From DYGX01 sp035325905 (GTDB lineage: Bacteria; Chloroflexota; Anaerolineae; Aggregatilineales; Aggregatilineaceae): DNA of 21,896 nucleotides. Positions 1-7,362 of the stretch are shown here, piece by piece (the stretch's first letter is position 1; each line of letters opens with the position of its first letter). Made by a program: the position numbers and the translations under genes. The stretch is taken from the NCBI GenBank assembly GCA_035325905.1, contig DAOKYY010000064.1, positions 1 through 21,896 on the forward strand, written 5' to 3'. The notes beneath the pieces are model-generated. The model did no database searches. It worked only from the letters and a program-made list of their open reading frames with translations, and was not told the origin of the DNA.

Positions 1-142
1 CGGCCGTCGCCAACCACCCCCTCCGCACGTCACCCTGCTTGACCCCCTGCTCCATCAGACGTAAATCCAAATAACGCCAATATCCCGCCTGCGGCGTGTT
101 GTTTTCGCTGCATCCAGCGCCAGAGCCACCGCAGAAACAACC

Positions 143-171
143 TTGACCGCTGCGGCGTTCTAAGGTAGTAT
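143..171 (+). promoter_or_regulatory. Sigma-70-type promoter of the tRNA-Pro gene
   Basis: TTGACC at 143-148 and TAGTAT at 166-171 are separated by exactly 17 bases, close to the housekeeping -35/-10 consensus. Transcription would begin near 178, about five bases before the mature tRNA 5' end, so the tRNA would need only a very short 5' leader removed by RNase P. Bases 1-142 upstream show no convincing gene; only a short CGCTG/CAGCG hairpin is visible at 106-119. Confidence 0.7.
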
Positions 172-182
172 TGCGCTGTCAA

Positions 183-257
183 CGGGGCGTGGCGCAGCTT
201 GGCTAGCGCGCTTGCATGGGGTGCAAGAGGCCCCCGGTTCAAATCCGGGCGCCCCGA
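183..257 (+). tRNA. tRNA-Pro (anticodon GGG)
   Basis: A complete cloverleaf can be folded by eye. The acceptor arm is CGGGGCG (183-189) with CGCCCCG (250-256) and discriminator A257. The D stem is GCGC/GCGC. The anticodon stem CTTGC/GCAAG (211-215, 223-227) encloses loop ATGGGGT with anticodon GGG at 218-220. The T stem CCCGG/CCGGG encloses TTCAAAT. The CGGGG start and the CTTGCATGGGGTGCAAG anticodon arm are typical of bacterial tRNA-Pro. The 3' CCA is not encoded, as CAC follows the discriminator, so CCA must be added by nucleotidyltransferase. The GGG anticodon reads CCC and CCU codons, of which CCC is abundant in this DNA. Confidence 0.95.
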
Positions 258-270
258 CACGAGAACAACA

Positions 271-311
271 ACGGCCCTTTGGTATGCGTCGCTTCCAGGG
301 GCTGTTTTCTT
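271..311 (+). terminator. Probable rho-independent terminator of the tRNA-Pro gene
   Basis: ACGGCCCTTTGG (271-282) can pair with CCAGGGGCTGT (295-305) with one bulged T and two G-T pairs around a 12-base loop. TTTTCTT follows at 305-311. The hairpin lies 14 bases after the tRNA and ahead of the phosphoribosyltransferase gene, suggesting separate or attenuated transcription of the latter. No clear promoter for that gene is visible between 311 and 355. Confidence 0.55.
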
Positions 312-365
312 GCGCACAGAGGTTAAGCCCAGGCGAAGCCGCTGTGGCGGCGTCAGGAGGAACTC

Positions 366-932
366 ATGTCCCAACCGATCGAGACTCACCGTGTCGAGGT
401 CGAAGGCGTCGTCCGCGACCTGCCGTTGCTCGAAGTTGCCCCCGGCGTTCGCATCGCCTTCCTCGATTGCCTGGTAGACGCCGAGTTCACTCAGGCGGCG
501 GTGCGCGCGCTGGCCCGCAAGCTGGCGCCTTTCAAGCCGGAAGTGCTGGTCACGCCCGAAGCCAAAGCGATCCCCCTCGCCTACGGGCTGGCAATCGAGC
601 TGGGCTGCGATTATGTGACGCTGCGCAAGACGCAGAAGCCGTATATGACCAACCCGGTCTCGGTAACGACGCGCTCGATCACCTCTGCCGCCTCGCAGAC
701 GCTGTATCTGGATGGCCGCTATACCCCCTTGATCGCCGATCGCCGCGTTGTGCTGATCGACGACGTGATCAGCACCGGCAGCACCCTGTTTGCGATGCAG
801 GAAATGATGGACCAGATCGGCGGTAATGTCGTGGCACAGGCCGCGATCTTTACCGAAGGCGACCCCGATCACTGGCGTCAGATCGTCGCGCTGGGGCACC
901 TGCCCGTTTTTATTGAGGGAAGAGCGTCTTAG
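366..932 (+). CDS. Phosphoribosyltransferase, adenine phosphoribosyltransferase-like
   Basis: This 188-residue type I phosphoribosyltransferase probably salvages a free purine base with PRPP to give the nucleoside monophosphate in the cytoplasm. The PRPP-binding signature is clear: a hydrophobic strand followed by IDDVISTGST at residues 131-140. An upstream VTPEAKAIPLAYGLA segment (62-76) corresponds to the pyrophosphate-loop region, and RKTQKPY (87-93) resembles the flexible catalytic loop of adenine/xanthine enzymes. The length fits the APRT/XPRT group. The start follows a strong AGGAGGA site at the correct distance. It is monocistronic: the tRNA terminator lies upstream and a bidirectional terminator follows 36 bases after the stop. 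Base specificity cannot be read from sequence alone; a PurR-like regulator is less likely because there is no DNA-binding N-terminus. Confidence 0.88.
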   Translation: MSQPIETHRVEVEGVVRDLPLLEVAPGVRIAFLDCLVDAEFTQAAVRALARKLAPFKPEVLVTPEAKAIPLAYGLAIELGCDYVTLRKTQKPYMTNPVSVTTRSITSAASQTLYLDGRYTPLIADRRVVLIDDVISTGSTLFAMQEMMDQIGGNVVAQAAIFTEGDPDHWRQIVALGHLPVFIEGRAS

Positions 933-968
933 CTCTTACTGACTACGCGAAGTTCGATGCCTGGAATC

Positions 969-997
969 AAACAGCCCTTGACTCGCAGGGCTGTTTT
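969..997. terminator. Bidirectional rho-independent terminator
   Basis: AAACAGCCCT (969-978) and AGGGCTGTTT (987-996) form a perfect 10-bp inverted repeat around the 8-base loop TGACTCGC. A T run ends the hairpin on the plus strand and the leading AAA gives a T run on the minus strand. It can stop transcription both from the phosphoribosyltransferase (ends 932) and from the converging minus-strand small ORF (ends 1031). Confidence 0.85.
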
Positions 998-1030
998 GCG
1001 CTCGCACGCGAGCCTCTCGATCTCGACCGG

Positions 1031-1234
1031 TTACTTTTTCAGCTTCAGCGCCCGCAAGATTTTGGACAGCACACCGTTATCTTTTTGCTGGGTCGCGGTC
1101 CGTGCGCCAAACCCACGGGGCGGCTGCTTGCGCGCGCGGCGTGGCGCGGCGCTGTGCTGCGTCGACGCTTTCCCCGGCTTCAGCCCCCATAGATTCCCGA
1201 CGCCCCGGCTCTCCTTCTGCGTGGACTTCTTCAC
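1031..1234 (-). CDS. Small basic protein of unknown function (67 aa)
   Basis: No known family is recognised. The proposed GTG start at 1234 follows GGAGAGG with about eight bases of spacing; a longer in-frame reading from 1354 has no comparable ribosome site. The 67-residue product is very rich in Lys and Arg, begins with KKSTQKES after the start, contains NLWGLKPGK near residues 14-22, and ends in the amphipathic SKILRALKLKK. Such composition suggests binding to nucleic acid, ribosome or acidic membrane surface, but that is only inference. It lies downstream of ldh in the same direction, with a gap of about 207 bases in which no terminator is visible, and ends 34 bases before a perfect bidirectional terminator, which supports its being transcribed. 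A non-coding 3' region of ldh remains possible. Confidence 0.45.
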   Translation of the reverse strand: MKKSTQKESRGVGNLWGLKPGKASTQHSAAPRRARKQPPRGFGARTATQQKDNGVLSKILRALKLKK

Positions 1235-1441
1235 GTTCGTCACCTCTCCAAAAGCAAAACCAAAAACGCAGTCCGAAAAACTCTCCTTGCCTGACACGCT
1301 GCCCACCAGAATACCCCGAAGGCGTCCCAACTGACCACTAACGGTTGGCGGCAAATTCCGCTACCAAATGGCACAGCCCGGAACTTGATCACAGCGGATC
1401 GGGCGGTATCCGGGAACATCGGTTGAGGGGAAACACCGGGT

Positions 1442-2392
1442 TTAAGACTCCTCTTCTTCAAGCGCGCTGATCGCATCGCGCACGACCTGCGCGCTCGCCC
1501 GCAGCTTCTCGGTTTCTTCCAGGCTCAACGGGAAGAGGCATGTCGACAGCACCCCCTGGCCCCCGACCAGGTTCGGCAGCGCGACCGTTACATCGCGCAC
1601 GCCAACCACCTCCTCCATTGGCGTGCAGACAGTCAGAATCGCGCGCTGGTCGCGCACAATCACGTTCACGATCTGCGCAATCGCGGCGCCAATGCCGTAG
1701 TACGTCGCTCCCTTGCCCTCGATGATGTGATATGCTGCCCGCCGGACCTGCTCGTCGATCCGCTCGCGCGCCGCCTCGTCAATCTGCTGCGTTTCCGCGA
1801 CGCAGAACTCTTCCAGGGGGATGCCGCCGATACCGATTTCCGACCAGGCGAGCACCTCGGAGTCGCCATGCTCGCCCAGGACATAGGCGTGCACGTGGTG
1901 GGCGTCGACGCCAAGCTGACGGCTCAGCAGCGCGCGAAACCGCGCCGTGTCGAGCGTAGTACCCGTCCCGATCACGCGGCTGCTCGGCACGCCGTACTCT
2001 GCCGCGTAGCGCGCGGTGAGGTGGGTCATAATATCGACGGGGTTCGTCGCCACAACCAGGATAGTGTCGGGCGCGTGCTGGAGCACCTGCGGGACGACAT
2101 CCCGGAACACAGCGGCGTTACGCCCAAGTAGTTGAAGGCGGGTCTCGCCCGGCTTCTGGCTGACGCCGGCGGTGATAATCACGACCGCCGCCTGCGCCAG
2201 GTCTTCGTAGTCTCCTGCGCGCACCTGGAGCGGCTGCGCGAACGGGACCGCGTGCAGGATGTCATCCGCCTCGGCCTGGGCACGCTGCCGGTTGCGGTCG
2301 ATCAGCACGATCTGGCGGCCAACGCCGCGCATGACGAGGGCATAGGCGGCGGTCGAGCCGACCAGCCCACTCCCGACAAGGCCTATCTTCAT
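1442..2392 (-). CDS. ldh: L-lactate dehydrogenase
   Basis: This 316-residue NAD-dependent enzyme interconverts pyruvate and L-lactate in the cytoplasm. The Rossmann start GLVGSGLVGS is at residues 4-13. The specificity loop reads GVSQKPGETR (76-85), with Gln79 where malate dehydrogenases carry Arg, so lactate rather than malate is indicated. Arg85 is the mobile-loop arginine. TNPVD (116-120) carries the cofactor-binding Asn. LDTAR (147-151) gives the Asp and the substrate-binding Arg, and GEHGDSE (173-179) gives catalytic His175. Length is normal for the family. GGAGG lies seven bases before the ATG. It is divergent from the large lipoprotein gene across a 345-base intergenic region. A lactate/malate-type enzyme of other specificity is the only realistic alternative. 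Confidence 0.93.
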   Translation of the reverse strand: MKIGLVGSGLVGSTAAYALVMRGVGRQIVLIDRNRQRAQAEADDILHAVPFAQPLQVRAGDYEDLAQAAVVIITAGVSQKPGETRLQLLGRNAAVFRDVVPQVLQHAPDTILVVATNPVDIMTHLTARYAAEYGVPSSRVIGTGTTLDTARFRALLSRQLGVDAHHVHAYVLGEHGDSEVLAWSEIGIGGIPLEEFCVAETQQIDEAARERIDEQVRRAAYHIIEGKGATYYGIGAAIAQIVNVIVRDQRAILTVCTPMEEVVGVRDVTVALPNLVGGQGVLSTCLFPLSLEETEKLRASAQVVRDAISALEEEES

Positions 2393-2737
2393 GGCGAACC
2401 TCCGTGTGAACGGGCATGACTTCGCGGGCGGGATAGAGAGCGGTCAGTCCGTTCGATTTTGACGTTCTGTCGAGCGAATAGCAACTTGAGCGCAACCCGT
2501 CCCGGTACCCCGGACCAACGTCCGCAGCGGTGGCAGTCGGAATAGGCTTATACTGGTGATGAAGCAAGCGTTACGCCGCGCGGGCCAGCATGACGGCCAC
2601 CCACCGTTTGGCACACGAATCCCCCGATTTGGCGACGACGGGTTTGGAGCGTGGCGCGAACTGTAATACATTCGATAGAGAATGAATCCGCGATAGAGTG
2701 ATTTGACGGTGGGGATTCTTGCCTGTTAGGAGGACGC
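2393..2737. other. Divergent intergenic region between ldh and the large lipoprotein gene
   Basis: No gene is supported in these 345 bases. Besides the two ribosome-binding sites (GGAGG for ldh at the left edge, AGGAGG at about 2729 for the lipoprotein), possible promoter elements are TATACT at 2549-2554 (TATAAG on the other strand) and TAATAC at 2664-2669. CGATAGAG occurs twice at about 2673 and 2691. None has a well-placed -35 partner, so promoter assignment is weak in both directions. Confidence 0.4.
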
Positions 2738-5700
2738 ATGGTACGCCATGAGCGCGACCGTCGGGGGGTATGGCTGGCGCTGCTCGCCGGTTTGATGCTG
2801 GCGCTGGCAGCCATCGCCTGTAACCTCTCTGGCGGCGACGAAGATGAAGAGGAAGAAGGGACGCCGATCGCTGGCAGCGGGCTGCCGGCGGTCGAGGTAC
2901 AGGCCCCGGAGAACGGCGCGCAGGTCCTGCGTGATACCGACGTCTTGATCTACGCCGTCGCGCGGGACGCCGAAGGGGTGACGCGCGTCGAGCTGGCGGT
3001 CAACGGCTTTGTCGTCGCCTCGCAGGCATCTCCTGAAATCGAGCAAGGCGAGAAGGAATTTGAGGTGCTGTTGCGCTGGCGTCCGACGGTCGTCGGCCAG
3101 CAGCAGATTGAGGTCATCCCCTGGCGCGGGAGCGTGCGCGGCGAAAGCGCGACGCTGACGCTCAATGTCCGCGCGCGCGCCTCGGAGATCACGCAGACCG
3201 CCGCGCCGACGTTCGCCTTTATGACGCCGACGCCGCCCAGTCCATCGCTCAACCGCGTCTGCCGCGTGCAGATCGCGGTCGGCGCGCTGAATGTACGCTC
3301 CGGCCCCAGCCTGGTCTATGACACGATCGATCGCGTGACAATCGGGCAAGAGCTGGGCGTGGTCGGGCGCCAGATCTACCCCGATCCCTGGTGGCAGGTC
3401 TTCTACAACGGGCGCATCGGCTGGGTGAGCGCGTACTACGTCAACCAGCTGGGCGATTGCGCGGCGATTGGGATCGCCCTGCCCCCGCCCACGCCGACGC
3501 TGCGCCCCAACGTGACGCCGCCAACCGTGCCGCCGACGAATACGCCGCTTCCGCCCACGCCGACGCCCATCCCGCCCACGCCGATTCCGGGCACGGCGAC
3601 GCCGACTTTCACGCCGGAACCCTGCCGCGTGCGGATCACGACCAACGGGCTACCGGTCTACAGCGGCCCCGGCACCAACTACACGCGCATGACCATCCTG
3701 TCCGCCGGGCAAGAGTTCTTCGTCGTGGCGCGTGACCCCGGCCTGCGCTGGTGGCAGATCGCCATCGCCGGGACCTACGGCTGGGTAGACGCGCAGTTCA
3801 CGACGCTGCTCGGAATCTGCCAGTACGTGCCGATCGGCGCTATCCCGCCGACGCCAACCCACACGCCGAGCGCCACCTGGACGCCGCTGCCGACGTTCAC
3901 GCCGCTGCCGTCGGTTACACCGCTGCCGACGCTGACCAGCACGCCGACCGCCACGCTGACGAATACAGCGTTTCCGACCGAGACGCCGACGCCGACCGCC
4001 CCGCTGACCGGCACGCAACCGCCAACCGACCCGCCGACCAACACGGCGGTTCCGACGGAGACGCCGACCCCGACCGCCACGCTGACCGGCACCCAAACGC
4101 CGACCGACACGCCGACCAACACGGCGACGCCAACGGACACGCCGACGGAGACGCCGACCTCAACCGCGACGCCGACGCCGACGGAAGTCCCCAACGCCGA
4201 GCCGGTCCTGGAAGCGATCCCGGATCAGCTGATGGTCGCGGGTGACACAACGGAAATCACGCTGGCTGCTTCTGACCCGGACGGCGACCGCCTGACGGTT
4301 ATCGCCCAGTCGAGCGACGAGAATGTCGTCTCGGCGGCGATCCGCGAAGACGGCACGCTCCTGCTGCGCGCCAACAACCCCGGCCAGGCGACCGTCACCG
4401 TCGTCGTGGACGATGGGCGCGGCGGCACGGCGCGAGCGCAATTCGCGGTCAGCGTCGCGGCGCGCAACAACGCCCCCAGCCTCGCGCCAATCCCAGAGCA
4501 AGCCCTGACGGTGGGCGACACGGTGCAGGTGCCGGTTTCGGCTGCTGACCCGGATGGCGACGCGCTGGCGCTGGTGGCGACCTCGGCAGACGAAAGCATC
4601 GTCGCGGCGAGCATCTCGCCTTCGAACATGCTTGAACTGACCGGGCGCGCGCCCGGCAGCACGGCTGTCACTGTCACCGCTCAGGACGGACGCGGCGGGA
4701 TCGCCAGCGTCAACGTCCCGGTCACGGTCGTCGCGCGCAACAATGATCCTGTGATCCAGCCGCTCCCCGATCAGCAGATGACCGCTGGCGACGAGACGCA
4801 GCTTGACCTCGCCGTCTCTGACCCGGACGGCGACCCGCTGACGGTCGTGGCCCAGTCGAGCGACGAGAACGTGGTCAGCGCGGCGATCCGCGAGGACGGG
4901 CGTCTCAGCCTGCGGGCCAACAACCCCGGCCAGGCGACCGTCACCATCGCGGTCGAGGATGGGCGCGGCGGCACGGCGCGGACGCAGTTCGCCGTCACCG
5001 TCGTCGCGCGCAACAATGATCCTGTGATCCAGCCGCTCCCCGATCAGCAGATGACCGCTGGCGACGAGACGCAGCTTGACCTCGCCGTCTCTGACCCGGA
5101 CGGCGACCCGCTGACGGTCGTGGCCCAGTCGAGCGACGAGAACGTGGTCAGCGCGGCGATCCGCGAGGACGGGCGTCTCAGCCTGCGGGCCAACAACCCC
5201 GGCCAGGCGACCGTCACCATCGCGGTCGAGGATGGGCGCGGCGGCACGGCGCGGACGCAGTTCGCCGTCACCGTCGTCGCGCGCAACAACAACCCGACCA
5301 TCCAGCCGATCCCGGAGCAGACAGTCGTCGCCGGAGAGACGATCCAGGTCCAGGTTTCGGCCTCGGACCCGGACGGCGATCCGCTGAGCGTCGAGGTGTC
5401 CTCGCAGGACAGCGCCATTGCCTCGGTCAGCATCGCTGGCCCCGGCACGCTGTCGATCACCGGCAACGCGCCCGGCACGACGCCGATCAATGTCACCGTC
5501 TCCGATGGGCGCGGCGGCGCGGCCAGCATCCAGTTCCCGGTCACGGTCAGCGCGCCGAACCGCGAGCCGTCGATCGAGCCAATCGGCGAGCAACTGCTGA
5601 TGGTTGGCGAGCAGCGCGATGTGGCGTTCAATGCCGCCGACCCGGACGGCGACCCGCTCACGGCGTCGGCGTCCTCGGACAACGAGGGCGTCGTCAGCGC

Positions 5701-7222
5701 CAGCGTCCAGCAGCCGGGCGTCGTGCATCTTGTCGGGAACACCCCCGGCCAGGCGACCGTGACGGTCGCGGTCGAGGATGGGCGCGGCGGCGCGGCGCGG
5801 ACGCAGTTCGCCGTGACCGTCCAGGCGCCGAACGCCGAGCCGAGCCTCGCGCCGATCCAGGAGCAGATGCTCGCGCCCGGCGACACGGTCGAGCTGCCGG
5901 TCCAGGCGTCCGACCCGGACGGCGACCGCCTGACCCTTGTCGCGCAGTCGAGCGACGAGAACGTAGTCAGCGCGGCGATCCGTGACGATGGTGCGCTGGT
6001 GCTGCGCGCCAACAACCCGGGCCAGGCGACCATCACCGTCGCGGCGGACGACGGGCGCGGCGGCACAGCCCGCACGCAGTTCGCCGTGACCGTGGCCCAG
6101 CCCAACCGCGAGCCGGTCATCGAGCCGCTGCCGGAGCAGACCCTCCAGCCCGGCCAGACCGTACAGCTTGCGGTTAACGCCTCCGATCCAGACGGCGACC
6201 CGCTCAGCCTGATGGCGACTTCCGCCGATGAGACGATCGTCGCGGCGGCGGTCATCCCGCCGAACGTGGTCGAATTGAGCGCGCGCGGGCCGGGCAGCAC
6301 GGCAGTTACAGTCTCGGTGGACGACGGGCGCGGCGGCGTCGCCAGCCTCAACGTCCCGGTCACTGTCCAGCCGCCGGCCGAACCGCCGACCCAACCGCCA
6401 TCGACAGGCGAGCAAGTTGACCTGACGCGGCTGCCGGTGGTAGCGCCGGTCGATGACGATGTGCGCGATGAAGTGCGCGACATCAACCGCGAGGGCCGCC
6501 GCATGGAGCCGCCGGTCAATCCGCGCGTCTTCAGCGTGGTTGGCAGCACGCCGCCCAACGCCTTCCTGGGCGACCTGGCGGACGCGCAAGCCAACCTCCA
6601 GGAGCTGCCCGACGCGGACGAACTCGGCGAGCTGATCCAGTTCGTGAGCGAGACGCCGCTGCCAATCGGCGGCAACGCCTTCCAGTCGGGCGGCGCGCTA
6701 GCGTCCGGCGCCGACTGGCGCGCGGCGGACCTGCTCGACCCGGCGCGCGCCAACCCTGGCGTCTGCCAGCCCGGCGAGACGCCGCTCGCCTGCGAGTTGC
6801 GCGTCAACCGCCCGGCGACGGTCTTCGTCGACGTGGGCCGCGTGGACCTGCTGACCGGCACGCCAGTCGACCAGTTCGCCGCACAGTTGGAGCAGATCGT
6901 GAATACGGTGATCGACGGCGGCGCGGTGCCGGTGCTGATGACCCTCCCCGGCGACCCGAACGCCATCCCGAACCTCGCCGCGTACAACTCCGTGATCGCG
7001 GAGCGGGCCGACGACCAGGACCTGCCGCTGCTGAACGTCTGGCGCGGCGTGATGGAGCGCGTGCCGGGCGCGGTCAACCCGGACCTGACGCTCTCCTCGT
7101 CCGGCGTCGGAGACCAGTTCACCAACGCGGAGCTATCGACTTATGGCGTGCCGGTTCGCAATCTGGCCGCGCTGCGCCAGCTTCTGGCCGTGATCGAGGA
7201 AGGGAATTTCCTCGACGACTGA
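2738..7222 (+). CDS. Giant lipoprotein: SH3b x2, Thr-Pro stalk, eight Ig-like repeats, SGNH-like C-terminus
   Basis: This 1494-residue protein is predicted to be lipid-anchored outside the cell. A hydrophobic signal (11-27) ends in LAAIAC, making Cys28 the lipid site, followed by an acidic stretch. Residues about 50-145 resemble a bacterial Ig-like domain. Two SH3b domains, each bounded by cysteines, lie at 175-241 and 296-361, separated and followed by Thr/Pro-rich linkers. Eight repeats of about 91 residues span about 486-1213, each with a DPDGD strand turn and a DGRGG motif, as in cadherin-like or Ig-like surface repeats; DPDGD may bind calcium. The C-terminus (about 1230-1494) has the blocks of an SGNH hydrolase: VFSVVGST, VFVDVGRVDLL, PVLMTLPGDP and SSSGVGDQF. 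However, the Ser of the GDS block and the DxxH block look lost. AGGAGG precedes the ATG. A role as adhesin or wall-associated scaffold is inference. Confidence 0.9.
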   Translation: MVRHERDRRGVWLALLAGLMLALAAIACNLSGGDEDEEEEGTPIAGSGLPAVEVQAPENGAQVLRDTDVLIYAVARDAEGVTRVELAVNGFVVASQASPEIEQGEKEFEVLLRWRPTVVGQQQIEVIPWRGSVRGESATLTLNVRARASEITQTAAPTFAFMTPTPPSPSLNRVCRVQIAVGALNVRSGPSLVYDTIDRVTIGQELGVVGRQIYPDPWWQVFYNGRIGWVSAYYVNQLGDCAAIGIALPPPTPTLRPNVTPPTVPPTNTPLPPTPTPIPPTPIPGTATPTFTPEPCRVRITTNGLPVYSGPGTNYTRMTILSAGQEFFVVARDPGLRWWQIAIAGTYGWVDAQFTTLLGICQYVPIGAIPPTPTHTPSATWTPLPTFTPLPSVTPLPTLTSTPTATLTNTAFPTETPTPTAPLTGTQPPTDPPTNTAVPTETPTPTATLTGTQTPTDTPTNTATPTDTPTETPTSTATPTPTEVPNAEPVLEAIPDQLMVAGDTTEITLAASDPDGDRLTVIAQSSDENVVSAAIREDGTLLLRANNPGQATVTVVVDDGRGGTARAQFAVSVAARNNAPSLAPIPEQALTVGDTVQVPVSAADPDGDALALVATSADESIVAASISPSNMLELTGRAPGSTAVTVTAQDGRGGIASVNVPVTVVARNNDPVIQPLPDQQMTAGDETQLDLAVSDPDGDPLTVVAQSSDENVVSAAIREDGRLSLRANNPGQATVTIAVEDGRGGTARTQFAVTVVARNNDPVIQPLPDQQMTAGDETQLDLAVSDPDGDPLTVVAQSSDENVVSAAIREDGRLSLRANNPGQATVTIAVEDGRGGTARTQFAVTVVARNNNPTIQPIPEQTVVAGETIQVQVSASDPDGDPLSVEVSSQDSAIASVSIAGPGTLSITGNAPGTTPINVTVSDGRGGAASIQFPVTVSAPNREPSIEPIGEQLLMVGEQRDVAFNAADPDGDPLTASASSDNEGVVSASVQQPGVVHLVGNTPGQATVTVAVEDGRGGAARTQFAVTVQAPNAEPSLAPIQEQMLAPGDTVELPVQASDPDGDRLTLVAQSSDENVVSAAIRDDGALVLRANNPGQATITVAADDGRGGTARTQFAVTVAQPNREPVIEPLPEQTLQPGQTVQLAVNASDPDGDPLSLMATSADETIVAAAVIPPNVVELSARGPGSTAVTVSVDDGRGGVASLNVPVTVQPPAEPPTQPPSTGEQVDLTRLPVVAPVDDDVRDEVRDINREGRRMEPPVNPRVFSVVGSTPPNAFLGDLADAQANLQELPDADELGELIQFVSETPLPIGGNAFQSGGALASGADWRAADLLDPARANPGVCQPGETPLACELRVNRPATVFVDVGRVDLLTGTPVDQFAAQLEQIVNTVIDGGAVPVLMTLPGDPNAIPNLAAYNSVIAERADDQDLPLLNVWRGVMERVPGAVNPDLTLSSSGVGDQFTNAELSTYGVPVRNLAALRQLLAVIEEGNFLDD
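3962..4192 (+). repeat. 78-base imperfect tandem repeat encoding the Thr-Pro stalk
   Basis: Three copies of a 78-base (26-codon) unit start at 3962, 4040 and 4118, each beginning NTA(F/V/T)PT and continuing with alternating Thr and Pro. The third copy diverges. The flanking stretches 3481-3620 and 3841-3961 are also ACG/CCG-rich but less regular. Thr-Pro stalks are extended and may be O-glycosylated; here the stalk separates the SH3b pair from the Ig-like repeats. Confidence 0.8.
4727..5289 (+). repeat. Exact 273-base tandem duplication inside the lipoprotein gene
   Basis: Bases 4727-5016 are identical to 5000-5289, a direct repeat with period 273 (91 codons). It covers the third and fourth Ig-like repeats, which are therefore identical in both protein and DNA, while the other six copies differ widely. 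The reading frame is preserved. The identity ends at a G/C difference on the left (4726 against 4999) and a T/C difference on the right (5017 against 5290). Confidence 0.95.
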
Positions 7223-7240
7223 CCGGAACGCTACACTTTA

Positions 7241-7268
7241 GCGGGCGAGGCCGTCCGGCCTCGCCCGC
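7241..7268 (+). terminator. Strong GC hairpin after the lipoprotein gene
   Basis: GCGGGCGAGGCC (7241-7252) and GGCCTCGCCCGC (7257-7268) form a perfect 12-bp stem with a GTCC loop, 18 bases after the stop codon. There is no T run, so it is either a terminator that works without one or an mRNA 3'-end stabiliser. Confidence 0.5.
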
Positions 7269-7275
7269 ACGCCGC

Positions 7276-7318
7276 AAAACAACAGGGCGCGGTCTCCTTG
7301 CCGGGAGCCGCGCCCTGT
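7276..7318 (-). terminator. Rho-independent terminator of the SCP2 gene
   Basis: ACAGGGCGCGG (7282-7292) pairs with CCGCGCCCTGT (7308-7318), with an inner CTCC/GGAG extension and one bulged base. Read on the minus strand the hairpin is followed by TGTTTTGC, giving a T-rich tail. It lies 45 bases after the SCP2 stop codon. Confidence 0.7.
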
Positions 7319-7362
7319 ACGATTCGGGCGAGTCTGCGCCGCGCAATAACGACGGCCAGCAA

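Noticed and set aside
183..257. tRNA as an attachment site for an integrated element
   Set aside because: No integrase and no repeated tRNA 3' end were seen in the window.
30..899. Open frame of 289 codons on the minus strand over the tRNA and phosphoribosyltransferase
   Set aside because: It runs through the tRNA gene and antisense to a clearly recognised enzyme; the product has no domain.
957..1334. Plus-strand open frame of 125 codons after the phosphoribosyltransferase
   Set aside because: It begins inside the bidirectional terminator region, has no ribosome site and overlaps the better supported minus-strand small ORF.
3481..4190. Regular short repeats that might suggest a CRISPR array or minisatellite RNA
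   Set aside because: The repeats are in frame, code for Thr-Pro linkers and have no palindromic repeat-spacer structure.
4727..5289. Direct repeat as a trace of a mobile element
   Set aside because: The unit is exactly one protein repeat in frame, with no inverted ends, target duplication or transposase.
4160..6589. Long open frame of 809 codons on the minus strand
   Set aside because: It lies wholly antisense to the Ig-like repeats of the lipoprotein gene, its product is repetitive and rich in Arg and Asp, and it mirrors the repeat structure. High GC content with biased codons explains the lack of stops.
5044..7125. Long open frame of 693 codons on the minus strand, Ser/Thr-rich
   Set aside because: It is antisense to the lipoprotein gene and shows the same internal repeats as a by-product of the 273-base duplication.
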